Source: Parafrigoribacterium mesophilum (GTDB taxonomy: Bacteria; Actinomycetota; Actinomycetes; Actinomycetales; Microbacteriaceae). Taken from it: a DNA stretch of 64,000 nt. The stretch lies in contig NZ_JBDJAF010000001.1 of assembly GCF_039652555.1 (NCBI RefSeq), forward strand, positions 806,001-870,000, given 5' to 3'. The position numbers and the translations under genes are program-made. Position 1 is the stretch's first letter, and the number at the start of each line of letters is the position of its first letter. Under the pieces are notes generated by a model. It was given only the letters and a program-made list of their open reading frames with translations, was not told where the DNA came from and searched no databases. Below are positions 9,305 to 18,731 of this stretch, piece after piece.

Positions 9305-10084
9305 ATGACCGGACTGGCGGTGTCCCGAGTCGACGTGCGCATCGACGGGACCCTGCTCCTGGACGGGGTGGACTGCACGGCTCCCGCCGGCTCGTTCAGC
9401 GCGCTCATCGGCCCCAACGGTGCCGGCAAGAGCACCCTGTTGCGCGCCATCGCCGCTGCGCAGAAAACCAGCGCCGGCACCATCGATTTCGATGGCGACG
9501 ACCTGCTGGGACTACCGCGGCGACGGCGCGCGCAAATCGTCAGTCTCGTGGAACAGGATGCCGCCACCGAGCTGGCGCTGAGCGTGCGGGAGGTGGTGAC
9601 CCTGGGCCGCACACCGTACCAGTCGCTGTGGGGCGACGACAGCCTGGGCGATCGCGACATCGTTGAGCAAAGCCTGGCCGCCGCCCAGATGAACGCGTTC
9701 GCGGACCGCGACTTCACCACGCTGTCGGGAGGGGAACGCCAACGCGTCCTGCTGGCCAAGGCGCTGGCCCAACAGCCCCGGCTGCTGCTGCTGGACGAAC
9801 CGACGAATCACCTCGACATCAGCGCCCAACTGGCGACGCTGCGCCTGCTGAGCTCGCTTGCCGGCACCGGGGTCAGCGTCCTGGCGGCGCTGCACGACCT
9901 CGGACTCGCCGCCGCGGCCAGCGACCACCTCATCGTGCTGAAACGCGGCAGGGTGATCCTCGCCGGGCCGACAGCAACGATCCTCACTCCCGAGCTCATC
10001 CTCGACGTGTACGGGGTGCACGCGATCGTCATTCAGCACCCGAACACCGGCCGGCCGGTGATCGCATTCAGCCCGCTCGGTTGA
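9305..10084 (+). CDS. ABC importer ATP-binding protein, probable F420-0 transporter
   Basis: The 259-residue FecE/BtuD-like ATPase has Walker A GPNGAGKST (residues 36-44), signature LSGGERQRV near 139 and Walker B LLLLDEPTN near 160. It energises the upstream permease. It is the last gene of the three-gene plus-strand operon and overlaps the 3' end of the convergent transglutaminase gene by 17 bp. Confidence 0.9.
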   Translation: MTGLAVSRVDVRIDGTLLLDGVDCTAPAGSFSALIGPNGAGKSTLLRAIAAAQKTSAGTIDFDGDDLLGLPRRRRAQIVSLVEQDAATELALSVREVVTLGRTPYQSLWGDDSLGDRDIVEQSLAAAQMNAFADRDFTTLSGGERQRVLLAKALAQQPRLLLLDEPTNHLDISAQLATLRLLSSLAGTGVSVLAALHDLGLAAAASDHLIVLKRGRVILAGPTATILTPELILDVYGVHAIVIQHPNTGRPVIAFSPLG

Positions 10085-12323
10085 ACGGCGCGAGCATCCG
10101 GTCCCAAATCGAGCGCGGCAGCAGTGCCGCACGGAGGCGGGTGCGGACGTCCGAATGGGTGCGCAATTGCAGGAGTGCCCGGACTACGTCCCCGATGCCG
10201 ACCACGCCCCTGGTGAGCGTGGTTCCCCCTGGCCTGGCGTAGGACTGCATCTCGACGCCGTGCACCAGCTGAGCCAGGCCGCCCTCCAGGTCGATGCGCG
10301 CCGCCGCCGCGAGACTTTTGGCGACCTCCCGCGGCGTCTGGGCGCCGGGGAGTTGCAGTTGAAGATCCTGCGCGCTGCGCAGCACCTCGTTCCACGCGTC
10401 GGTGGCCGTGCCCGGTCCGCGCCACAGCCGCAACAAACACCAAATACGTTGCCCCGCCCGCGTCATGGCCGGGATCAGCACGAGGAACAGAACGAGCAGC
10501 ACACCGCCGAGCGCCGCCCGCCAGACGCCGGTGCTGTCGACGGCGACCGGATCGGTGGTCGATGCGCTCGGGTCATCCGGTGTCACCGCACCCGGGTCTT
10601 CCAAGTCGCGCGGGGCGGTACTCGGCGGCGCCGGGTCTGTGGCGGCGGGCGGCGGCGGTACCGGCACACCGGCCAAGCCCTGCACCGCGTAATCGGGCAC
10701 TTCGCCGCGGCTCACCGTGGGTTCGAATCGTACCCAGCCGACGCCCTCGAAGTACAGTTCTGGCCACGTGTGCAGCTCGTGAGTGGTCACCCGGAAGATG
10801 GTTCGTCCCTCGGTGCGGTTCGTGGTGGCGATGCCGGGCAGGAATCCGACGGCCATGCGCGCGGGGATGCCCAGGCTGCGGGCCATCACCGTCATCGCGG
10901 AGGCGAAGTGGATGCAGTAACCCTGTTTGACCTCGAGGAACTTGGCGATGACCTGCATGCCTGAGCCGTCGTAGTCTTGCGCCACGGGCGCGCTTTCCGA
11001 GTACTCGAAGTCACCGTGCCGGAAGAACTCTTGCAGCGCCAGCGCCTTCTCATAGTTGGAGGCCGCACTGGAGGCGACACGCCTGGCCGTCGAGGAGATG
11101 ACCTCGGGCATGCCTTCGGGCAACTGGAGGTAGCGGTTAAATTCGGTGGGCACAGTGGTTCCGGCCGTCGTGAGCTGCTCGGGTGTTGGCTCCAACACCA
11201 GACTGTCCACGGTGTAGTCCTCGCCCCAGCTCGAACGGTCCGGGCTGGCGACGGTGAGCGCGTCCTTGTCCCAGAACCAGTCGCCGTCGAGGCCGGTGAT
11301 CGTGACGCTCGGGTAGGGCACCGGCAGCCACGGGCTGTCCAGCTGCTCCACTGTGACATGGGTGCGGTCCACGGTGGAGTCCACGTCCCCGGACAACCCG
11401 GGTGGCGGGGCGAACTTCCGGGGGGTGTTCTTCTTGTCGATGGCGACCTTGTCAGGGGTCCAGCCGTCGCCGCTGAAGTTCTGCAGACTCACCAGGCGCA
11501 AGTAGTTGCCCTGCCCGGAGTCGGTCGTGTAGGTCAGCGCGGTCTGAATGGCACCGCGCCGCAAGTCGTCGCCCAGGTTCACCACCGGATTGATCCCCGA
11601 ACTGAAGCCGCCACCGCGGCCGCCGATCGACGGCGACTCCGCGACGGCCGGGAGGAGCACCGGCAGCGCGAGCGTCGCCGCCAGCATCCCGGCGCCGAGC
11701 GCCAGCGAGAATCTGACCTGATGCATCCGGCCGCGCCGCTGCAGAAGCCAGAGGTACATCGCAGCGGCCAGGAGGAAAATGACCACGTCGGTGAGCCCGG
11801 ATGCCGTGATCGCCGGAACCGCGAGCACGACCAGCAGCGGCACCCCGGCCAGTGCGGGGCGACCCAGAGTGATCGCGAGCACATCCGCCAGCACCGCCAC
11901 AGCACCGACGCCGGCACAGATCAGGAACACGATGGCCGTATTCGGGTCGGCCGGCACGGACTGGCGGTTGACCGAATTCACCGCCTCGCCGATCAGCGCG
12001 CCGAAGCGCCCGAAACTTTCCCAGGTCGGGATGATCGCGAGAAACCCGGTGCCCGGGGCGAAGAACGCGGTGAGCACCATCAGCAGCGCTCCGATGGCCG
12101 CGAGCGGGGGCGCACCGCGCCAGGAGACGAACGCCCGCAGAGCCGCCGCGGTGCCGAGCACCACGGTGACGACGGCACCGACCACCAACCACCAGGCCAG
12201 GTCGGTCAGGAGCACGTGCAGGCCGAGGGTGGCGATCCAGAACGCGAGCAACAGGATCAGGCTGGTGTGCGACCGGGTGTCCTCACCCTCGGCCTCTCGG
12301 ACCGCCGCGTTACGCTCCTGCAC
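10068..12323 (-). CDS. Membrane transglutaminase-like protease family protein (TgpA-like)
   Basis: The 751-residue protein begins with six to seven membrane segments (DUF3488 region), continues with an extracytoplasmic transglutaminase core and ends with another membrane segment and a C-terminal domain. The catalytic Cys lies in QGYCIHFASAM near residue 469 and the His in HTWPELY near 518. The GTG at 12323 is chosen for the strong GGGAGG 6 bases upstream; it overlaps the end of the DUF58 gene by 14 bp. It forms the common trio MoxR-DUF58-transglutaminase. The cellular role is not established; an envelope or proteolytic function is usually proposed. Confidence 0.9.
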   Translation of the reverse strand: MQERNAAVREAEGEDTRSHTSLILLLAFWIATLGLHVLLTDLAWWLVVGAVVTVVLGTAAALRAFVSWRGAPPLAAIGALLMVLTAFFAPGTGFLAIIPTWESFGRFGALIGEAVNSVNRQSVPADPNTAIVFLICAGVGAVAVLADVLAITLGRPALAGVPLLVVLAVPAITASGLTDVVIFLLAAAMYLWLLQRRGRMHQVRFSLALGAGMLAATLALPVLLPAVAESPSIGGRGGGFSSGINPVVNLGDDLRRGAIQTALTYTTDSGQGNYLRLVSLQNFSGDGWTPDKVAIDKKNTPRKFAPPPGLSGDVDSTVDRTHVTVEQLDSPWLPVPYPSVTITGLDGDWFWDKDALTVASPDRSSWGEDYTVDSLVLEPTPEQLTTAGTTVPTEFNRYLQLPEGMPEVISSTARRVASSAASNYEKALALQEFFRHGDFEYSESAPVAQDYDGSGMQVIAKFLEVKQGYCIHFASAMTVMARSLGIPARMAVGFLPGIATTNRTEGRTIFRVTTHELHTWPELYFEGVGWVRFEPTVSRGEVPDYAVQGLAGVPVPPPPAATDPAPPSTAPRDLEDPGAVTPDDPSASTTDPVAVDSTGVWRAALGGVLLVLFLVLIPAMTRAGQRIWCLLRLWRGPGTATDAWNEVLRSAQDLQLQLPGAQTPREVAKSLAAAARIDLEGGLAQLVHGVEMQSYARPGGTTLTRGVVGIGDVVRALLQLRTHSDVRTRLRAALLPRSIWDRMLAPFNRAG

Positions 12324-13581
12324 GTTGCGCCTCCCGTGCTCTGGCAGCATCCAGCCACACCGCATCCAGACCGTCCCGTTCGTTGACGGACACGCAAACC
12401 CATCCCGCGGCACGCAGCGTCGAGGCAAGTGACGCATTGCGTCGGCTCACGAGGAACGCGATCGCGGTGTCGAACGCCGGCGTGGCGCGCACGAGACGCT
12501 CGACAACCTCGTCCTCAGCGTCGGACAGCACGGCGAACATCGACCCCAGCGACCGCGAGACACCCGGCGAAAACGACAGCGCATCATCGGCGATCGGCTG
12601 ATCGGACAGGCTGACCTCGGCCAGGGAGGCGAGGAATTCCTGCGCCTGGTCCAACGTGGCGACCTGGCGGGGGCAGGTCTCCACGATGTGCACGGCGAAC
12701 CCCCGCCGCCTCAGATGCAGCCCCAGGGACGCCGTGAACCGCACCGCCCATTCCAGCGAGTCGCTCTCGGGTTCGAAGTCGGCCGTTGCGTCGCGGTGTC
12801 CGGCCCTACGGGTGTCGAGCAGGATCCGCGCCTCGGCGTGGGAGCGCTGTTCCTCCTGTCGCACCATCAGGTCGCCGCGGTGCGCGGAGGCCCGCCAGTG
12901 TACCCGCCGCAGCGCGTCGCCGATCCGGTACTCCCGGGCCATCAGGTCGTCGACACCACTGGCGGTTTGGCGTTGTAGCGTGCGGCCGGACCCGTCATCC
13001 GCGGCGATCATGTGCACCGTGTCGGGCAGCGGGACCACGTCGGGCACGACGAGAACGGTGTGCTTCTCCCCTACCTCGGTCTCCCTCAGGGCGAGTCCGA
13101 ACGGATCTTCGCCGGTGAGCCGCAGTGGACCGATGTCGAAGACGCCGCGGCGCGGTGGTGTTACCTGATAGCGCAGCACGTGGCCCCGGTGGGCGAACAA
13201 CCGACCGCTGGGAGGGATCGGCGACAGGATCCCCGAGGGTGCCTCCGTCGAATACCACGGCCACCCGTCCCGCCAGGCGACCGCGGCGCTCCAGTAACGC
13301 GCCAGATTGTGCACCTCGACCGTGACAGTGGCGGCCTGCCCCGCGGTGAGCACGGCGGGGCTGAATCGGCGGTCGACACCGAAACTGACCGCGCGCACCC
13401 GGAGGAACACCAGAGCGCCCACCGGCAGCAAGATCAGCAGGCTGCCCAGATACACCAGCTCGGTGCGCCCGATCATGTAGGCCCCGAGGATCGAAATCAC
13501 CCCGAGCACCAGCATCCACAGGCCGCGCCGGGTGAGCCTCATCGTCCTCATCGAGCGCCGGGCGCGCCGCCACAGCGACAT
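12310..13581 (-). CDS. DUF58 domain-containing membrane protein
   Basis: The 423-residue protein has two membrane segments near residues 20-60, then a soluble region with the DUF58 signature (REYRIGDALRRVHWRASA near residue 220) and a VWA-like C-terminal part. The ATG at 13581 follows the MoxR stop by 7 bases. Proteins of this kind act with MoxR AAA+ ATPases, possibly as their substrates or adaptors. It is the middle gene of the trio. Confidence 0.9.
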   Translation of the reverse strand: MSLWRRARRSMRTMRLTRRGLWMLVLGVISILGAYMIGRTELVYLGSLLILLPVGALVFLRVRAVSFGVDRRFSPAVLTAGQAATVTVEVHNLARYWSAAVAWRDGWPWYSTEAPSGILSPIPPSGRLFAHRGHVLRYQVTPPRRGVFDIGPLRLTGEDPFGLALRETEVGEKHTVLVVPDVVPLPDTVHMIAADDGSGRTLQRQTASGVDDLMAREYRIGDALRRVHWRASAHRGDLMVRQEEQRSHAEARILLDTRRAGHRDATADFEPESDSLEWAVRFTASLGLHLRRRGFAVHIVETCPRQVATLDQAQEFLASLAEVSLSDQPIADDALSFSPGVSRSLGSMFAVLSDAEDEVVERLVRATPAFDTAIAFLVSRRNASLASTLRAAGWVCVSVNERDGLDAVWLDAARAREAQRAGA

Positions 13582-13588
13582 GGCGGGA

Positions 13589-14602
13589 TCAGCTCGGGCC
13601 GGAGCCGACCGGCACGGTGGTCGAGGCGACGATGCGCTGCACGATTCCTCCCACGGTCTCCCCCGGCCCACTCAGCGCGCGACGCACGGGGATCAGCCGG
13701 TGACTGAGTACGGCGACCGCCAGCACGTCGATGTCATCAGGCAACACGAAATCACGCCCGGCCAGGGCCGCAGTGGCCTTGGCCGCCCGCACGAGATGCA
13801 AGGTGGCGCGCGGACTCGCGCCCAGGCGCAGGTCGGGATCGTGGCGGGTGGCCTGCACGATCGAGACCGCGTACTGTTCGATGGCCGACGACACGTACAC
13901 ATTGCGCACGGTGTGCACCATCGACAGCAGTTGCGCGGTGTTCACCAGCGGGACGACGTTGTCGAGAGGGCTGACCAGCTCCCGCGACCGCAGCATCGCC
14001 ATCTCGGATTGTTGGTCGGGATAACCCATCGAGATCCGGGCCATGAATCGGTCGCGCTGCGCTTCGGGCAGCGGATAGGTACCCTCCATTTCGGCCGGAT
14101 TCTGGGTCGCGACGACGGCGAACGGCCTGGCCAACGGATAAGTGACTCCGTCGACGCTGACCTGGTTCTCCTCCATGCTCTCCAGCAGGGCGGACTGCGT
14201 CTTCGGGGAGGCACGGTTGATTTCGTCGCCGATGACGATGTTCGCGAAGACCGGTCCCGGTTTGAATTCGAACTGACGCTTCTCCTGGTTGTAGACGGAA
14301 ACCCCGGTGATGTCCGACGGCAGCAGGTCGGGGGTGAATTGGATGCGATTGACCGTGCAATCGACCGACCGTGCGAGTGCGCGCGCGAGCATCGTTTTGC
14401 CGACACCGGGAACATCCTCGATCAGCAGGTGCCCCTCGGCCAGCAGCACGGTCAGCGCGGTGGTCGCCACCTCGCGCTTCCCGTCGATCACCGTTTCGAT
14501 CGTGTCGACGATCCGGCGGCTCACGGCAGCGAAGTCCGCCAGCGGCATCCCTGTCACCGGTCGCGCCGCTGACGAATCGATCCTCGGGGCAATACTGTTC
14601 AT
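13589..14602 (-). CDS. MoxR family AAA+ ATPase
   Basis: The 337-residue ATPase has Walker A in EDVPGVGKTMLAR (residues 62-74), Walker B in NIVIGDEINRAS near 120, and the sensor motif ATQNPAEMEGTYPLPEAQ. MoxR proteins are chaperone-like ATPases that mature or assemble partner complexes, usually VWA or DUF58 proteins encoded beside them, as here. It is the first gene of the three-gene operon; cofE lies 64 bp downstream of its start, on the same strand. Confidence 0.93.
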   Translation of the reverse strand: MNSIAPRIDSSAARPVTGMPLADFAAVSRRIVDTIETVIDGKREVATTALTVLLAEGHLLIEDVPGVGKTMLARALARSVDCTVNRIQFTPDLLPSDITGVSVYNQEKRQFEFKPGPVFANIVIGDEINRASPKTQSALLESMEENQVSVDGVTYPLARPFAVVATQNPAEMEGTYPLPEAQRDRFMARISMGYPDQQSEMAMLRSRELVSPLDNVVPLVNTAQLLSMVHTVRNVYVSSAIEQYAVSIVQATRHDPDLRLGASPRATLHLVRAAKATAALAGRDFVLPDDIDVLAVAVLSHRLIPVRRALSGPGETVGGIVQRIVASTTVPVGSGPS

Positions 14603-14666
14603 GGTCGGCTCCGACTAAAAACGTAACAGGGTGTGAGTGGAGTCTGCCATTGTGGACGCCGGGAAT

Positions 14667-15464
14667 CTACCTGGCATCCGTGGCGTCTGCCCGAGCGGCG
14701 GCTTGCGCGAGCCCGGCGGCGAAGCCTTCGGCCCGTGCCTCGGCGCTGCCCTGACGGAACATGTCGTGGTCGGCGTCGCGGATGATGGAGCGGGCACCGG
14801 GTGCGTCGAGACCGACGACGAGGTCACCGAGGCCCCGGACCAGCGCCACGGGCAGATTCGCCGATTTTCCCTTCACGAGGTCCGCGGCGGCGGCGATTTC
14901 GTCCCCGACGGCCCGGACGGTGACCTCGAGGGAGCGTCCATTGGCGTCGCGGCCCCCGCGCAGGTCGTCGAGCACGCGGATGCCGGCGGCACCGATCGCG
15001 GCATCCGTCTGGCCGACACGCCACGGCCGGCCCAGAGTGTCGGTGATGATCACTCCGACGGTCGCCTCGAAGCGGTCCCGGAATGCCCGTGCCAGGGCCA
15101 GTGCCGTCGCATCCGGATCCTTCGGCAGCATCAGTACGGTGCCGTTCGGCGTGTTGCTGGAGTCGACTCCGGCGGCGGCCATCACCAGCCCCAATCGGTT
15201 TTCCACGATCCGGGTCAGCCCGCCGGGGTATGCGCGGGTGGCCACGACGCGCACCGTCTCCGCGGTGATGGCGTCCTCGCGGGCCGGGGCGCGAACGGTG
15301 CGGCCCTCGGCCTTGGAGACGATCTTCGAGGTGATGGCGAGGATGTCGCCGTCCTGCAGCTGGATTTTGCTGCTCTTCAGCGCGCCGCCGATGATCGCGG
15401 CCAGGTCGTCTCCCGCGACGATCTCGGGGATGCCCACAATGGCCGACACACTGAACATGTTCAC
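14667..15464 (-). CDS. cofE: Coenzyme F420-0:L-glutamate ligase (CofE/FbiB N-terminal type)
   Basis: CofE adds gamma-linked glutamates to F420-0 using GTP. The 265-residue protein shows the family motifs ITSKIVSKAEGR (44-55), DTLGRPWRVGQTDAAIG near 151, and the metal-binding segment RDANGRSLEVT. It lacks the C-terminal FMN domain of mycobacterial FbiB, so it is the stand-alone form. The GTG at 15464 overlaps the stop of the upstream F420 oxidoreductase gene (GTGA); an ATG two codons later is an alternative. No genes for making FO or F420-0 (fbiC, cofD/fbiA, cofC/fbiD) are in the window, which fits import of F420-0. Confidence 0.9.
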   Translation of the reverse strand: MNMFSVSAIVGIPEIVAGDDLAAIIGGALKSSKIQLQDGDILAITSKIVSKAEGRTVRAPAREDAITAETVRVVATRAYPGGLTRIVENRLGLVMAAAGVDSSNTPNGTVLMLPKDPDATALALARAFRDRFEATVGVIITDTLGRPWRVGQTDAAIGAAGIRVLDDLRGGRDANGRSLEVTVRAVGDEIAAAADLVKGKSANLPVALVRGLGDLVVGLDAPGARSIIRDADHDMFRQGSAEARAEGFAAGLAQAAARADATDAR

Positions 15465-16456
15465 CTCACCAACTTAGGCAGCACGTCCCGGCCGAACACG
15501 TCGATCCAGTCGCGCTGGTTGGGGCCGACGTTGTGCAGGTAGACGCGGTCGAAGCCGAGGTCCAGGTAGCGCTGGATGTTCGCCCGGTGCTCTTCCGGAT
15601 CTTCGGAGACCAGCATCCGGCCCTGAAAGTCCTCCGCCCGCACCAGCCGAGCCAGTTGCTCGAATTCGAATGGGGACCGGATGTCCGAACGCGGGAACCG
15701 CAGCCCGCCGTTCGGCCAGTCGGTGATCGCGTTCGCCGCGGCCTCCTGGGCGGTCGCGGCCCAGCTCAGGTGCAGCCGCAACACCTTGGTGCCCGGACCG
15801 CGGCCGGCGTCGCGGGCGCCCTGGTCGAAGCGGGCGAACAGGTCGGGGATCTTCTCGATCGGCGCGCCGTCGATGATGAGCCCGTCCACCGTGCGGCCGG
15901 CGCGTTTGGCAGTGACCGGACCCGAGGTGGCCACCAGCACCGTCGGCGCGGTTTGCGGCATGGTCCACAGCCGGCTCGATTCCAGCGTGAAGTATCGGCC
16001 GGAGTGCTTGGTGTCGCGCCCGGCACGGGAGGCGGCGAACAGTTTCTGAATCACCTCGATGGCCTCGAACATCCGGTTGATCCGCTCGGCGGTCTCCGGC
16101 CAATAGCCGCCGGCGGCGTGTTCGTCGATCGCCTCGCCGGAGCCGATGCCGAGCCAGTGCCGTCCCGGGTACATGGCCGCGAGCGTCGCGCTGGCCTGGG
16201 CGACCATGGCCGGATGCCAGCGGTAACCGGGCACGGTCATGCCGGTGCCGAGGTCTCCCGCGGTGGTGGTGCCCAGCGCGCCCAGCACGGTCCAGGCGAA
16301 GCTGGCCTGGCCCTGCCGCGGCACCCAGGGTTGGAATCGGTCGGCCGCCATGACCCCGCCGAAGCCGTGTTGCTCGGCGTAGGCGCACAGCTCCAGCACC
16401 TCGGTGGGCCGGAACTGGTCCAGCGCGGCAGCGTAGCCGACCCGCAAAGCTGTCAT
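15461..16456 (-). CDS. LLM-class F420-dependent oxidoreductase, FGD-like family
   Basis: The 331-residue TIM-barrel protein aligns along its length with F420-dependent glucose-6-phosphate dehydrogenase. It keeps FQPW (Trp44), the substrate-loop GIGSGEA (Glu108) and the F420-binding segments, but has Arg40 where FGD has the catalytic His40. It is therefore probably not a sugar-phosphate dehydrogenase but a related F420 enzyme of unknown substrate. It overlaps cofE by 4 bp, so the ligase that finishes F420 and this user of F420 are made from one message. Confidence 0.88.
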   Translation of the reverse strand: MTALRVGYAAALDQFRPTEVLELCAYAEQHGFGGVMAADRFQPWVPRQGQASFAWTVLGALGTTTAGDLGTGMTVPGYRWHPAMVAQASATLAAMYPGRHWLGIGSGEAIDEHAAGGYWPETAERINRMFEAIEVIQKLFAASRAGRDTKHSGRYFTLESSRLWTMPQTAPTVLVATSGPVTAKRAGRTVDGLIIDGAPIEKIPDLFARFDQGARDAGRGPGTKVLRLHLSWAATAQEAAANAITDWPNGGLRFPRSDIRSPFEFEQLARLVRAEDFQGRMLVSEDPEEHRANIQRYLDLGFDRVYLHNVGPNQRDWIDVFGRDVLPKLVR

Positions 16457-16465
16457 GAGTCGATG

Positions 16466-17050
16466 CTAGTTGGGGTCGGGCCGCGCAAAGACGTCCAGCC
16501 CCGCGGCGACGGCGACCTCCCGATAGGCGGCGCTGAGGTCGCCGAGACTCGAGTGGGCGTTCAGGCCGCTCGGGTTCGGCACCACCCACAGCTGTGCACT
16601 CGCGAGCCGCTGGGGTTGCCGGCCGACGACCGCCCTCTGGCGCTGGAACGCTGTGCGGTAGGCGGTGATGCCGAGCATGGCCACCACTGCCGGTTGCAGG
16701 ACAGCCACCCGCGCGCTGAGGTTCTCGGCCCCGGCGCGCAGCTGTCCCGCGTCCAGCTCATCGGCCCGCCTGGTCGCCCCCGGCACCAGACTGGCGATAC
16801 CGACGCCTCTGGCGATGAGATGCAACCGGTCATCAGGATGCATTCCACCGGAGGCGTCAATCACGCGGTCGGTGATCCCGGCCTGGAACAGCGCCTTGTA
16901 GAACCGGCCGCGCCGGCTGAAATGAGCCTGCATCGCCGCCGATTGCAGGCCAGGGTTGATGCCCACGATGAGCAGACGCAGCCCGTCACCGGTGAGGTCG
17001 GGCAGGCTCACGCCGCGGTATGCGTCCAGTTCGTCGCGAGTGAAAGCCAC
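16466..17050 (-). CDS. mug: G/U mismatch-specific DNA glycosylase (Mug family)
   Basis: The 194-residue protein has the Mug/TDG motif GINPGLQSA with the catalytic-position Asn32 and the intercalation-loop motif NPSGLN near residue 158. It removes uracil or ethenocytosine opposite guanine. The start is GTG at 17050 (MAFTRDELDAYRG). It lies 9 bases upstream of the LLM oxidoreductase gene and probably shares its transcript with the F420 genes, with no evident functional link. Confidence 0.9.
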   Translation of the reverse strand: MAFTRDELDAYRGVSLPDLTGDGLRLLIVGINPGLQSAAMQAHFSRRGRFYKALFQAGITDRVIDASGGMHPDDRLHLIARGVGIASLVPGATRRADELDAGQLRAGAENLSARVAVLQPAVVAMLGITAYRTAFQRQRAVVGRQPQRLASAQLWVVPNPSGLNAHSSLGDLSAAYREVAVAAGLDVFARPDPN

Positions 17051-17111
17051 CTTCGCACTCTAAGACACCGGAGCGAAGACACCGCAGAGAAGAATCTGTG
17101 TGCGCGGGATG

Positions 17112-18140
17112 TCAGTGCGGGGCGAGGGCGCGCAGGCGCGGAGCCAGGTCGCGCTCGAACAGGTGCTGGAAGCGGTGTTGATCGGCGCCGGGTGCATGGA
17201 AGACAAGGTGGTTCAGTCCGGCATCGACATACTGCTTGACCTGTGCCACCACGTCGGCCGGGTCGTTTCCGACGATCCAGCGGGAGGCGATTTGTTCGAT
17301 CGGCAGTGCGTCGGCCGCCTGTTCCATCTCGATGGGGTCGTGGATGTCGTGCTTCTGCTGGGTGCTCAGGGCCAGCGGTGCCCAGAACCGGGTGTTCTCC
17401 AGTGCGGTGTCGTAGGAGGTGTCGTAGGAGAGCTTGATCTCGATCATCCGGTCGATCGACTCGGCGTCGCGTCCTACGGCATCCGCACCCTCCCGCACGG
17501 CCGGCAGGAGCTTGTCGGTGTAGAGCTCCATGCCCTTGCCGGAGGTGCAGATGAAGCCGTCGCCGGCACGGCCGGCGTAGCGGGCCACCACCGGGCCGCC
17601 GGCCGCGATGTAGATCGGGATCGGCGTCTGCGGGCGGTCGTAGATGGAGGCACCGTGGGTGGAGTAGTACTCGCCGTCGAAGTCGACACGGTCCTCGGTC
17701 CACAGCTGTCGCATCAGGCGCACCGCCTCACGCAGGCGGGCAAAGCGCTCTTTGAATTCCGGCCAGGTCTGGTCGCCGGCGCCGCGGAATCCTGTGGCGA
17801 CCTCGTTGAGCGCCTCACCCGTGCCGACGCCGAGCAGGATGCGCCCGGGGTACAGGCAGCTCAGCGTCGCGAATGCCTGTGCGACCACGGCGGGGTTGTA
17901 CCGGAACGTGGGTGTCATCACCGAGGTGCCGATCTGCACCGTGCTGGTCCGTTCGCCGACCGCCGCCATCCAGGCCAGCGAGAACGGGGCGTGGCCGCCC
18001 TGATGGCGCCACGGCTGGAAGTGATCGCTGACGGTCACGCTCTGAAAACCGTGGCCTTCCGCCGCAACGGCGAATTCCACGAGTTCGCGCGGGCCGAATT
18101 GCTCCGCGGATGCCTTGTAGCCGAGCTTCAGGGGTAGCAT
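17112..18140 (-). CDS. fgd: F420-dependent glucose-6-phosphate dehydrogenase
   Basis: FGD oxidises glucose 6-phosphate to 6-phosphogluconolactone and reduces F420 to F420H2, supplying reduced cofactor to other F420 enzymes. The 342-residue protein follows mycobacterial FGD1 closely: LKLGYKASAEQF at the start, the active-site SDHFQPW with His40 and Trp44, and GVGTGEALNE with Glu109. Length and residue numbering match FGD1 without shift in this part. It heads the minus-strand group fgd-mug-LLM-cofE. Confidence 0.95.
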   Translation of the reverse strand: MLPLKLGYKASAEQFGPRELVEFAVAAEGHGFQSVTVSDHFQPWRHQGGHAPFSLAWMAAVGERTSTVQIGTSVMTPTFRYNPAVVAQAFATLSCLYPGRILLGVGTGEALNEVATGFRGAGDQTWPEFKERFARLREAVRLMRQLWTEDRVDFDGEYYSTHGASIYDRPQTPIPIYIAAGGPVVARYAGRAGDGFICTSGKGMELYTDKLLPAVREGADAVGRDAESIDRMIEIKLSYDTSYDTALENTRFWAPLALSTQQKHDIHDPIEMEQAADALPIEQIASRWIVGNDPADVVAQVKQYVDAGLNHLVFHAPGADQHRFQHLFERDLAPRLRALAPH

Positions 18141-18194
18141 GCCGTCCTTTCGTGCAGGATCAACGCTACTTCGGTGTGCTGCCGGAGCGGGGTG

Positions 18195-18677
18195 CTAGGG
18201 GGTCTGCAGGAATTCCGCGACGGCCCGGGGGACGTACGGCGACACGTCGCCGCCCAGCGAGGCGACCTGGCGGACCAGGCTGCTGGAGACGTGGGCATGC
18301 GCGGGATCCGGCAGCAGGAACACCGTCTCCACCCCGGCGAGGTTGCGGTTCACAATCGCCATCGGGGTTTCGTAGGCGACGTCGAGTTGGGAACGCACCC
18401 CCTTCACCAGCACGCTGGCGCCGACGTCCGTGCAGTAGTCGACGAGCAGGCCGACGCTCCACGAGGTCACGGTGATGTTGGAGGGTAGGTTCGCCTCTGA
18501 AATCGACCGTGCGATGAGCGAGACGCGCTGCGCCACCGGCAGCAGTGCCGCCTTGTCCGGGTTGTGCACGACCAATACATGCAGTTCATCGAATATAGCG
18601 GCGGCACGCTGGATGACATCGAGATGTCCCAGAGTGACCGGGTCGAATGAGCCGGGGACGACGGCGATCCTGTGCAT
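18195..18677 (-). CDS. coaD: Pantetheine-phosphate adenylyltransferase
   Basis: This is the penultimate enzyme of coenzyme A synthesis, joining 4'-phosphopantetheine with ATP. The 160-residue protein begins MHRIAVVPGSFDPVTLGHLD with the (T/H)xGH nucleotide-binding motif, and has the C-terminal VSSSLVRQVASLGGDV. Size and motifs are typical. It lies just downstream of recG on the same strand, a common actinobacterial arrangement. Confidence 0.97.
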   Translation of the reverse strand: MHRIAVVPGSFDPVTLGHLDVIQRAAAIFDELHVLVVHNPDKAALLPVAQRVSLIARSISEANLPSNITVTSWSVGLLVDYCTDVGASVLVKGVRSQLDVAYETPMAIVNRNLAGVETVFLLPDPAHAHVSSSLVRQVASLGGDVSPYVPRAVAEFLQTP

Positions 18678-18731
18678 CTCTTCAGAGTAGCGGTCGATCC
18701 GGCCTGTCCGCGGCGGACCTGCCGCGGATCG

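Noticed and set aside
10715..10735. GGGTTCGAATCGTACCC resembling a tRNA T arm
   Set aside because: It lies inside the transglutaminase coding region and no other tRNA arms can be formed around it.
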